Source: an uncultured Bacteroidota bacterium (lineage in GTDB: Bacteria; Bacteroidota; Bacteroidia; Chitinophagales; Chitinophagaceae). Taken from it: 5,933 nt of DNA. Position numbers and translations under genes: made by a program. The first letter of the stretch is position 1, and each line of letters opens with the position of its first letter. This document shows positions 1 through 5,932 of this stretch, piece after piece. The notes beneath the pieces were generated by a model that saw only the letters and a list, made by a program, of their open reading frames with translations, was not told the DNA's origin and did not search any database. The stretch is from NCBI GenBank assembly GCA_903933995.1, contig CAIZMD010000505.1, forward strand, positions 1 through 5,933, read 5' to 3'.

Positions 1-810
1 GAATACCATATTGCTTTTGAATCTAAAGAAGCACTGGTTTTGGCTAAAGAATTATATGAATTGCTAGAAGCAAAATCACTAGATAAAGTAAATGGAGGAT
101 ATTTTGAAGCTTTTGCACAAGGATGGGCCTTATTGGAATCCCCAAAATTGAGTAATAAAGATCAAGATTCTCCAAAAACAATGAATACGCATTTGCACGT
201 TTTAGAAGCGTACAGCAATTTATTTAAGATTTGGCCTAACATAAAATTGAAAAACAGTATTGTTGAATTGTTGCAGATTTTAAAACAATATTTTATATCG
301 CCCCAAGGGCATTTGCATTTATTCTTTTCTGAAGATTGGAGATTGGAGTCTGATACTATATCTTATGGTCATGATATTGAAGCCAGTTGGTTAATTTGGG
401 ATGCGGCTAAATTGGTTGAAAATGAACAGCAATTATTATCAACTAAGCATATTATTTTGTCTATTGCCCAAGCCGCTAGAAAAGGTTTAGATACAGATGG
501 AAGTTTGTTAAATGAATCAAATACGGATACCACTGTTTGGAATAAGGAAAGGCATTGGTGGCAACAAGCAGAAGCCATGGTAGGGTGGATGAATGCCTGG
601 AAAATAACTGAACAATCAGAGAATTTAGATACTGTTTTTAGTTGTTGGAATTTTATTAAAACACATTTATTAGACTATGATAATGGAGAATGGTTTTGGG
701 GTGTTTACCAAGACTATTCTAAAATGATTCAAGAGGATAAAGCTGGTTTTTGGAAATGCCCTTACCACAATACCAGAATGTGTATTGAAATGCTACATCG
801 GTTAAATTAA
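1..810 (+). CDS. Cellobiose 2-epimerase, AGE family (5'-truncated by window edge)
   Basis: This reading frame is open from base 1, so the gene begins upstream; 269 C-terminal residues are visible. The family epimerises the reducing-end glucose of cellobiose and other beta-1,4-linked disaccharides to mannose and folds as an (alpha/alpha)6 barrel of about 390-410 residues, so roughly 120-140 N-terminal residues are missing. Family motifs seen, numbered from the first visible codon: KTMNTHLHVLEAY (59-71), SYGHDIEASW (121-130) with the catalytic-type His124 and Glu127, RHWWQQAE (184-191) with the aromatic sugar-binding pair, and WKCPYHNTRM (251-260) with the second catalytic His256. The TTG at 40 is not the start: the frame continues upstream as good coding sequence. 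There is no signal peptide evidence because the N-terminus is off-window. Its TAA stop lies inside a TTAA shared with the convergent flavoprotein gene. The motif set favours cellobiose epimerase over N-acylglucosamine 2-epimerase. It is probably unrelated in function to the polyketide operon. Confidence 0.93.
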   Translation, partial: EYHIAFESKEALVLAKELYELLEAKSLDKVNGGYFEAFAQGWALLESPKLSNKDQDSPKTMNTHLHVLEAYSNLFKIWPNIKLKNSIVELLQILKQYFISPQGHLHLFFSEDWRLESDTISYGHDIEASWLIWDAAKLVENEQQLLSTKHIILSIAQAARKGLDTDGSLLNESNTDTTVWNKERHWWQQAEAMVGWMNAWKITEQSENLDTVFSCWNFIKTHLLDYDNGEWFWGVYQDYSKMIQEDKAGFWKCPYHNTRMCIEMLHRLN

Positions 811-1949
811 AAAATGCTTCCATGAGTAGCAGCAATAACCTTCTTACTGATTCTTGGAAAATGACTCATCGTATTTAAGAAAAAACCAGTTAGACTTTCG
901 TTTCCAAAAAATTGTTGCACCAATTTTCCGGTATGGATGCGCATAGAAAAATGCTGTTTCCATTGCTGTTCATAATTTGATTCCAATAGATTTCTATTCT
1001 TATGTACCTGAAAGTATTGGTGAATATTTTCAAATGCTAATTTACTTCCATGCATGGCCATACTCATACCATTGCCACAAAGAGGGGGAATCATACCGGC
1101 AGCATCACCTATAAATAACAGATGATTTTCTACTCTTTTTTTATGCTGAAAACTAATTTGTGATATGGTTAAGGGCTTATCATATAGGAATTGTGCTTCC
1201 TTAAATATGGTTTTAAGTTTTGGATTTCTCCAAAGAACCCTATCCTCTAGCTGTTCTATACTATTTCCGTTTTGTTGGAGGTTGGCAGCGGTAGTCATAT
1301 AGCAAAGACAAGATTTGCCAGATTCTATTTGAGAAATACCACAATATCCATTTTTGAAATTATGTAATGCTATCAGATTCTTTGGATGTGGGTATTGAAT
1401 ATGGTATTTGACGCCTATGAAATTATTCCAGTTGCTTGGTTTGTTTTTAACAAATGGCCTATTTAAGCGGATGTCTAGATTACTTTTCTTACCAAAACTT
1501 CCAGCAGCAATTGTTGCGGTAAATATTTTTTTATCAGTTTCAATGACAAAATGATTATCTGAAAAATGCAAGTTTTGGACTTTTGTATCTGTGTAAATAG
1601 TTACTCCTTTTTGAATTGCTAGTTGGTATAATTCATGGTCTAAAAAATACCTACTTACACCTATACCACCTAAGGGTAAATGAAAAGAATGCAATTTTCC
1701 ATTGGGTGCAGAAATGTCTAATTGATCAATAGAGGGAAGCATCCAATCTGTCAATGGTAATCCCAGAGATTTTAAAAATGGTTCAGATTCTTTACTAATG
1801 TATTCCCCGCAAACCTTATGAAAGGGATAGCTTTCTTTTTCAATCAATAATGTTTGATATCCCGCACTAGCGGATTGGATAGCCAAACAGAGTCCTGCAA
1901 GTCCTCCTCCAATAATGGCAATATCATATAGGGTTGGTTGGGTTGTCAT
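807..1949 (-). CDS. FAD-dependent oxidoreductase, geranylgeranyl-reductase/UbiH-like flavoprotein
   Basis: This 380-residue flavoprotein is the last gene of the operon. A Rossmann dinucleotide-binding motif GGGLAG (14-19) is followed by Glu37, placed to bind the adenosine ribose. Next come KVCGEYIS (45-52), the GVSRYFLD segment (97-104), an AAGSFGKKSNLD segment (148-159), and the second FAD motif GDAAGMIPP (281-289) leading into CGNGMSMA (291-298). This architecture belongs to the GGR/FixC/UbiH superfamily, which includes prenyl-chain reductases and aromatic hydroxylases. The YxWxFP substrate motif typical of archaeal-type geranylgeranyl reductases is not seen; the corresponding region reads NGYCGIS (200-206). 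I infer ring hydroxylation or quinone formation on the polyketide, with prenyl reduction as the alternative. The ATG overlaps the upstream methyltransferase stop as TAATG, indicating translational coupling, and no Shine-Dalgarno site is seen. No transmembrane segment is obvious, so it is probably cytosolic or peripheral to the membrane. Confidence 0.9.
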   Translation of the reverse strand: MTTQPTLYDIAIIGGGLAGLCLAIQSASAGYQTLLIEKESYPFHKVCGEYISKESEPFLKSLGLPLTDWMLPSIDQLDISAPNGKLHSFHLPLGGIGVSRYFLDHELYQLAIQKGVTIYTDTKVQNLHFSDNHFVIETDKKIFTATIAAGSFGKKSNLDIRLNRPFVKNKPSNWNNFIGVKYHIQYPHPKNLIALHNFKNGYCGISQIESGKSCLCYMTTAANLQQNGNSIEQLEDRVLWRNPKLKTIFKEAQFLYDKPLTISQISFQHKKRVENHLLFIGDAAGMIPPLCGNGMSMAMHGSKLAFENIHQYFQVHKNRNLLESNYEQQWKQHFSMRIHTGKLVQQFFGNESLTGFFLNTMSHFPRISKKVIAATHGSIF

Positions 1950-2647
1950 TAGTTGTGGTTGTAAACAATTAAATATCTAAAAGCCCATTTCCAATGTATA
2001 GTCACAGATTTAATTTGTGCTAATTCAAATAATGTATTCCATTCTGATTTATGAAAACCTCTTGCAACACTTATGGGAGCGTCGTTTTTCACCAATCTTG
2101 ATTTGGAAAAGATTTGGGTTAACCATTTAATGGAATAATAAGCCAACCAATTTCTTTGTAGGTCATTTATAAAAAAACCTACCTGACTATTTTGTTGCAT
2201 CCACTGTAATTGTTTAACCAAATCTGAATGGCTAAAGTGGTGGCAAAATAAGCTTGAGAAAATAATGTCTGGTTTCTCTTTTAATTGAGCCAAGCTATAA
2301 TCGCTACAAATGAATTGGGTATGATCATTTAGTTTGTGGTTGGTTTTGGCAAATTGTATACATTCCTGATTTATGTCTATGCCAATAAGCGAAACCGCTA
2401 TTCCTTTTTTTTGACAATACTTTAAAATGACCATTAAGTTATCTCCTCCGCCACAACCAATTTCACATACACTTATTTTCTTTTTGTTTTTTACCAATTG
2501 TATAAAGCCGGACAAACTAATAGCATGGCCTCCTAATAAGGTATTGATGGTATTGAGCTCTTGCATGTTAAGTGCAATTTCATCAAATGGAATATCATCT
2601 GCATCAAGTAGCTCTTTTTCCAGACTTCTTTGGGTTAGATTAGGCAT
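1949..2647 (-). CDS. Class I SAM-dependent methyltransferase
   Basis: This 232-residue protein has the Rossmann-type SAM-binding core: motif I is EIGCGGGDN (62-70), the acidic end of strand beta2 is GIDINQE (88-94, Asp91 presumably contacting the SAM ribose), an SDY (115-117) is likely near the adenine, and IIFSSLFCHHF (128-138) is the post-motif strand and helix. The C-terminal part holds NDLQRNWLAYY (161-171) and NDAPISVARGF (188-198), the substrate-facing half in UbiE-like small-molecule methyltransferases. By context it should methylate a hydroxyl or ring carbon of the type III PKS product, analogous to the methyltransferases next to alkylresorcinol synthases in actinomycetes; O- versus C-methylation cannot be decided from sequence. 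The start codon lies in an 8-bp overlap (ATGCCTAA) with the end of the polyketide synthase gene, and the stop overlaps the flavoprotein start. The length is normal and all SAM-binding elements look intact. Confidence 0.92.
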   Translation of the reverse strand: MPNLTQRSLEKELLDADDIPFDEIALNMQELNTINTLLGGHAISLSGFIQLVKNKKKISVCEIGCGGGDNLMVILKYCQKKGIAVSLIGIDINQECIQFAKTNHKLNDHTQFICSDYSLAQLKEKPDIIFSSLFCHHFSHSDLVKQLQWMQQNSQVGFFINDLQRNWLAYYSIKWLTQIFSKSRLVKNDAPISVARGFHKSEWNTLFELAQIKSVTIHWKWAFRYLIVYNHN

Positions 2648-3743
2648 ACTCCAATTGGGTTGAAGTGTTTTCTAATAAAAATGTTTCCATAGTTAGCCCT
2701 GGTCCAAATGCTACTCCAAATACCTGTGCATTTTCTTTTACAGCTTTTTCCATGATAGACTTTAATACAAATAAGATAGTGGGGGCAGACATATTGCCAT
2801 ATTGAGATAAGACTCTTCTAGCGTCCTCTGTATCAGATAAGGTTAATGCTAATTCCTTTTGTATCAGATCTATAATCTTTTTACCACCAGGATGAATACA
2901 CCAGTGTGAAACTACTTGATTTCCTAAGCCATTTTTCAAAAGAGCATCTTGAACTAATACTTTAATATCTGTTTCAATTAACTCAGGAACATAACTACTT
3001 AACCGCATTAAAAATCCCTTTTTGCTAATTTGCCATGCCATGTCTGATTTTCCTTGACTGGCAACATGAGAATGAAATCCTTTGATTGTTAAACTATTTG
3101 TTTGTGATTGATTATTGATTAGTGCTGCAGCGCATCCGTCTGCAAATAGTAAACTACTTGAAGCATTGTCTAAACTATATTCTTTTTGTAAATGAATGGT
3201 ACACAGTTCAAGACAGACCAATAATACCTGCGCGTCTGGTGTACTATCACAAATGAGTTTAGCAAGTTTTAAACCATGTATAGCTGCGTAGCAACCCATG
3301 AAATTAATAGAACTCCTAAATAGGGTTGGTTTTAATTTCAAGGCTTCCATAATTTCTAGGTCTAAACCCGGTGCGCTCATTCCCGTACAGCTAACGGTAA
3401 TCAAATGGGTAATTGACTCTTTCTCACAATGTCCTTTTAAGCAATTTTCTATTGCTTCTATACTAAGCGGAGTAGCTTGAGATTGATAGATGGCCATTCT
3501 TTGGTCAATATCTGGAAAGTCTTTAGTTGGGTCTGTTGGTACAAAAGTCCATTGGTTTGAGGGTAGGCCAAAATCTGGAATCACAGAATGTCTCTGCACA
3601 ATCCCGCTTTGGTTATATAAAAAAGACAATTTTCTTTTCTCAATTGGATCTAATTGATAAATTTCCTGCATGAAAGCTAGTATCTCTTTCTGACTATGAC
3701 AATGTTTTGGAACTGCAGTACCTATAGAAATTATTTCAGCCAA
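2640..3743 (-). CDS. Type III polyketide synthase (chalcone/stilbene synthase family)
   Basis: This 367-residue thiolase-fold enzyme should condense an acyl-CoA starter with malonyl-CoA extenders and cyclise the chain without an acyl carrier protein. The catalytic triad is intact: Cys151 in NFMGCYAA (147-154), His284 in WCIHPGGKK (281-289) and Asn317 in YGNMSAP (315-321). Other family marks are IISIGTAVP (4-12), VSCTGMSAPGLD (117-128) and the cyclisation-pocket loop AFGPGLTME (345-353), where the usual first Gly of GFGPG is Ala. The start is TTG at 3743: there is an in-frame stop five codons upstream, the next ATG (residue 25) would delete the conserved N-terminal strand, and TTG gives an 8-bp overlap (TTGGCTGA) with the prenyltransferase stop, mirroring the downstream 8-bp overlap. 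Motifs resemble bacterial alkylresorcinol/alkylpyrone synthases more than plant chalcone synthases, but starter and ring type cannot be read from the sequence. It is the core enzyme of the operon and probably cytosolic. Confidence 0.95.
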   Translation of the reverse strand: MAEIISIGTAVPKHCHSQKEILAFMQEIYQLDPIEKRKLSFLYNQSGIVQRHSVIPDFGLPSNQWTFVPTDPTKDFPDIDQRMAIYQSQATPLSIEAIENCLKGHCEKESITHLITVSCTGMSAPGLDLEIMEALKLKPTLFRSSINFMGCYAAIHGLKLAKLICDSTPDAQVLLVCLELCTIHLQKEYSLDNASSSLLFADGCAAALINNQSQTNSLTIKGFHSHVASQGKSDMAWQISKKGFLMRLSSYVPELIETDIKVLVQDALLKNGLGNQVVSHWCIHPGGKKIIDLIQKELALTLSDTEDARRVLSQYGNMSAPTILFVLKSIMEKAVKENAQVFGVAFGPGLTMETFLLENTSTQLEYA

Positions 3744-4602
3744 AATATTTAAAAATTAATAAGGTGATAAAAGCTGCATTGGTACAACTACTAGCTAACC
3801 AGTTCATAAACATTGTTTGTTTGAATCCTGCTTCTATTGGATTTTTCCAAACTTTATAAAACCAATACAAAAAATAAATAACCACTGGTAAAAAAAAGAG
3901 TTGCAAAATATAAAATTGGTTCAATGCTCCCTGTTGGTTAAAATGCCAAAACAAAATACCAAAAGCCAAAAGATAAAGACACATGCAGAAGAAAAAAGTT
4001 CCTTTTTTGCCCAATAAAATAGAAATGGTTTTTACGCCGTCTTCTTGGTCTTGTTTGTGTTGATAGATTTGGGTTATAGGGTAAAATCCCCCTATTAAAA
4101 GACTTGCGGCTATTAATAAATCTAAAGGCACAGTGGGAGATTTGACATTGCTGCATACTTCAAAAACCATATAGAAAACCAAGGCACCTTGGTTTATAAT
4201 CACAGTTAGATAACCTAAAATGGGGTATTGTTTTAATCTAATTTTTCGCCATGAATATAATCGGGAAAAAATTATATAACATAAGTAGCCCAAACCAAAA
4301 TGGGTACTAATCACAAATGCAAGTATTAAACCTACTAAGTCCATAAAAAGACTAGTCTGGTATAATTCATAACTAGGTTCCATGGGTTTTTCTAATCCTC
4401 CTATGCTTTCGGTATCTCTGTCCATATAACTATTGTACCCATTTGAGGCAGGATACAATAAAAGATGAAGCAAAAGAAAACTGGCAATTGCATTTGGCCA
4501 GTTAATATTTTCTGTAAAACTTATCGCAAACCAAAAAACCGGCATTAAAAAAAAGGAAAAAGGGAATCTAAGTAATTGTATGGTTGATTTTTTGAGTAAC
4601 AT
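3736..4602 (-). CDS. UbiA-family membrane prenyltransferase
   Basis: This 288-residue, strongly hydrophobic protein has about eight candidate membrane helices (roughly 13-29, 38-53, 86-111, 127-147, 160-178, 203-221, 228-249 and 265-285), as expected for UbiA enzymes, which transfer an isoprenoid diphosphate chain to an aromatic acceptor at the inner membrane. The first metal-diphosphate motif is N57-x3-D61-x3-E65 (NSYMDRDTE), with Glu in place of the usual final Asp. It is followed by GGLEKP (68-73). A YSWRKIRLK segment (116-124) matches the conserved cytosolic loop. The second motif is Q181-x3-D185 before GVKT (189-192); E. coli UbiA-type enzymes have Asp at the first position. It is the first gene of the operon. 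Its ATG at 4602 follows a 139-bp divergent gap with no clear Shine-Dalgarno site, and its end overlaps the polyketide synthase by 8 bp. By context its acceptor is probably the polyketide ring, an inference. A quinone or tetraterpenoid role elsewhere is the alternative. Confidence 0.92.
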   Translation of the reverse strand: MLLKKSTIQLLRFPFSFFLMPVFWFAISFTENINWPNAIASFLLLHLLLYPASNGYNSYMDRDTESIGGLEKPMEPSYELYQTSLFMDLVGLILAFVISTHFGLGYLCYIIFSRLYSWRKIRLKQYPILGYLTVIINQGALVFYMVFEVCSNVKSPTVPLDLLIAASLLIGGFYPITQIYQHKQDQEDGVKTISILLGKKGTFFFCMCLYLLAFGILFWHFNQQGALNQFYILQLFFLPVVIYFLYWFYKVWKNPIEAGFKQTMFMNWLASSCTNAAFITLLIFKYFG

Positions 4603-4741
4603 AGGGTAAATGGGTTGGTGGGGCCCAAGAAACTTAAGTTAAACATCATTTTTTAAATATGGGCATTTTGTTGAACATCTAATAAGTTAAATCAATGAAT
4701 CCCAGTTTCCTACGTCACTCATTAGTATTATCTTGGTACAA
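4603..4741. promoter_or_regulatory. Divergent intergenic region with repeated GTTRAACATC elements
   Basis: These 139 bp must carry the promoters for the minus-strand operon and the plus-strand START gene. They contain GTTAAACATC (4638-4647) and GTTGAACATC (4670-4679), a 10-mer repeated with one mismatch and offset by 32 bp. A partial third copy, GTTAAATC (4686-4693), lies 16 bp further on. A nine-base direct repeat TAAGTTAAA occurs at 4635-4643 and 4683-4691, and a perfect 10-bp palindrome AACTTAAGTT sits at 4631-4640. On the minus strand, TAAGTTTC (4636-4629) matches seven of eight positions of the Bacteroidota -7 consensus TAnnTTTG, but I see no TTG at the -33 distance. That promoters lie here is safe from gene orientation; the assignment of these repeats as operator sites is inference in AT-rich DNA. 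Confidence 0.4.
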
Positions 4742-5407
4742 ATGAACTATCTCTTCAAATTATACCCAATTACTGCTATCAGTATCATTTTTGCTTGTCT
4801 TTTATGCTTTTCTGTTGATGCCCAAACGGATTGGAACTTAAAGAAAGAAAAAGATGGAATTGCAGTATATACAGCCAAATTAGAAGATTCAAAATTTAAA
4901 TCCATTAGAGTTGTCTGTGAATTTCAGGCAAGTCTTTCTCAATTGGTTGCTATTTTAATGCAACCTAATTTGCAACCAGAATGGGTAATAGCCACCAAAC
5001 AAGCTAGTTTGGTTAAACAAATTTCTAGTGCTCGATTATATTATTATGCAGAAGCTGCTTTGCCTTGGCCAATGAGTAATAGAGATATGGTTATAGATCT
5101 AAGTATGAGTCAAAACCCAATTACCAAATTATTGACCATACATGCAAATACCATCGATAATATATTACCATTAAAAGAGGGTAAACAAAGAGTGCCAATT
5201 TCACAAGCTACATGGTTGGTTCAACCCCTGCCTGACAATAAGATTAGTATTGACTATCAAATTAAAATTGACCCAGGTGGAGGAATTCCCCCTTGGATGG
5301 TCAACTTATTTATAACTAAAGCCCCTTTTGAATCTTTTAAAAATCTTTCAAAATTATTTTCAGACAAAAGATTTAAAGGACAAAATTTTGATTTTCTGAA
5401 AGACTAG
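4742..5407 (+). CDS. Exported START-domain (StAR-related lipid transfer-like) protein
   Basis: This is a 221-residue protein. The ATG at 4742 is preferred over a TTG nine bases upstream because it places a short positively charged N-region directly before a hydrophobic core (about 9-23). The result is a signal peptide with likely cleavage after Ala27 (SVDA then Gln), so the product should reach the periplasm; no lipobox is seen. The mature part, about 195 residues, has START-domain hallmarks: DWNLKKEKDGIAVY (30-43) at the domain start, LPWPMSNRDMV (107-117), and DPGGGIPPWMVN (177-188) before the C-terminal helix. START domains form a helix-grip cavity that binds hydrophobic ligands such as lipids or aromatic polyketides. 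It is transcribed divergently from the prenyltransferase/polyketide operon, so carrying that pathway's product is possible but unproven. Its end is 6 bp from the stop of the convergent PH-like gene, and no terminator hairpin is evident between them. Confidence 0.85.
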   Translation: MNYLFKLYPITAISIIFACLLCFSVDAQTDWNLKKEKDGIAVYTAKLEDSKFKSIRVVCEFQASLSQLVAILMQPNLQPEWVIATKQASLVKQISSARLYYYAEAALPWPMSNRDMVIDLSMSQNPITKLLTIHANTIDNILPLKEGKQRVPISQATWLVQPLPDNKISIDYQIKIDPGGGIPPWMVNLFITKAPFESFKNLSKLFSDKRFKGQNFDFLKD

Positions 5408-5413
5408 TTGGAA

Positions 5414-5704
5414 TTAACTTTTAAGAATTTTTGATAGAAGTGTTGTTTTTATTTCAGTAACCTCTGCTTTTGTAAACCCATGTGCTCTAATGGCGCCTTC
5501 ACCAGTTGTTTCTATAATAATGGTGGAATACCCAATCAACGGACTTTCAATATCTACTGAACTGATTCTATTCATAGGAATAGTAGTTTCTTTCCCATTC
5601 AAAAAACCTGGAAGTTTTAACGTAACTGCTGAGTCATCCATCAAGATTTCACATGGGAAAAGCTTATTGCCTTCTGATAGTCTAGAAGCGGTATATTTTT
5701 TCAT
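5414..5704 (-). CDS. Small PH-like domain protein of unknown function
   Basis: This protein has 96 residues when started at the ATG at 5704. A TTG ten codons upstream would extend it, but those residues look non-conserved and no ribosome site favours it; MKKYTASRLSEG is a natural start. The pattern is alternating beta strands (about 16-22, 26-32, 38-44, 47-53 and 60-66) followed by a C-terminal helix (78-93). It includes PGFLNGKETTIP (32-43), MNRISSVDIESPLIG (44-58), an IIIETT strand (62-67) and AHGFTKAEV (74-82). This resembles bacterial pleckstrin-homology-like (bPH) domains, in which a short helix caps a strand barrel, and similar stand-alone small proteins are familiar in Bacteroidota. 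There is no signal peptide or membrane segment, so it is probably cytosolic. Ligand and role are unknown. It is convergent with the START gene; nothing ties it to the polyketide operon. Confidence 0.75.
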   Translation of the reverse strand: MKKYTASRLSEGNKLFPCEILMDDSAVTLKLPGFLNGKETTIPMNRISSVDIESPLIGYSTIIIETTGEGAIRAHGFTKAEVTEIKTTLLSKILKS

Positions 5705-5798
5705 GATAGTATATTGAACATTAAAGTTAGACAATCCAAGTAATTCAATAAGAATGATTAAAAAATGTAATTATTTGCCTATTTCTTGTTAGACGGTG

Positions 5799-5826
5799 AA
5801 AATCACGATGAAAAATCGGTGATTTT
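5799..5826. repeat. Imperfect inverted repeat (11-bp stem, one bulge, 5-nt loop)
   Basis: The left arm AAAATCACGAT (5799-5809) and right arm ATCGGTGATTTT (5815-5826) pair over 11 bp with one bulged G, around a GAAAA loop (5810-5814). It sits in the gap upstream of the PH-like gene, about 95 bp from its start codon. No run of T follows either arm beyond the arms themselves, so it is not a classic intrinsic terminator. CGGTGA occurs twice (5794-5799 and 5817-5822) and ACGGT flanks the hairpin (5793-5797 and 5827-5831), which could suit either a dimeric regulator site or an RNA hairpin. The structure is visible directly; the function is unknown. Confidence 0.5.
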
Positions 5827-5890
5827 ACGGTAAGCTTTTGGTAATTCTACTACAAAAACAGCTTCAATGACCACCTACATTTGTTTAAAA

Positions 5891-5932
5891 TTAGAAAGAT
5901 GCAATTCTTTTCCATTCCTGTTCAAACCGAAT
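5891..5932 (-). CDS. Possible C-terminal fragment of a gene entering from the right edge
   Basis: Reading leftward from the right edge, one minus-strand frame gives IRFEQEWKRIASF followed by TAA (5893-5891). The composition looks like a real protein C-terminus and the direction matches the next gene (PH-like), about 190 bp away. Only 13 codons are visible, too few for assignment to a family. The competing plus-strand frame from ATG at 5867 (22 codons, open to the edge) has a less protein-like composition. The call is weak. Confidence 0.3.
   Translation of the reverse strand: MRFEQEWKRIASF

Noticed and set aside
369..578. Minus-strand open frame of 69 codons inside the epimerase gene
   Set aside because: It is antisense to a well-supported coding region with catalytic motifs and has no recognisable domain.
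2427..2663. Plus-strand open frame opposite the methyltransferase start
   Set aside because: It lies antisense to motif I of the methyltransferase; its hydrophobic, Ser/Leu-rich composition is typical of a shadow frame.
3298..3480. Plus-strand 60-codon frame opposite the polyketide synthase
   Set aside because: It lies antisense to the active-site Cys region and shows no independent coding signal.
3938..4156. Same-strand 72-codon frame within the prenyltransferase gene
   Set aside because: It is out of frame with intact prenyltransferase coding sequence; the Arg/His-rich composition looks like a shifted frame, and no frameshift in the real gene is needed to explain it.
807..4602. Flexirubin/aryl polyene or dialkylresorcinol (DarA/DarB-type) cluster
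   Set aside because: No ketosynthase/acyl carrier protein set or DarA/DarB-like genes are present; ring formation here would be by a type III PKS.
4629..4636. TAAGTTTC on the minus strand as the operon's Bacteroidota -7 promoter box
   Set aside because: It matches seven of eight consensus positions and lies 27 bp from the ATG, but no TTG is present at the -33 distance, so I do not call it as a promoter.
5408..5413. Bidirectional terminator between the convergent START and PH-like genes
   Set aside because: Only 6 bp separate the stops and I found no GC-rich hairpin with a T tract around them.
5490..5717. Plus-strand 75-codon frame opposite the PH-like gene
   Set aside because: The minus frame reads as a coherent beta-rich small domain; the plus frame has no recognisable pattern.
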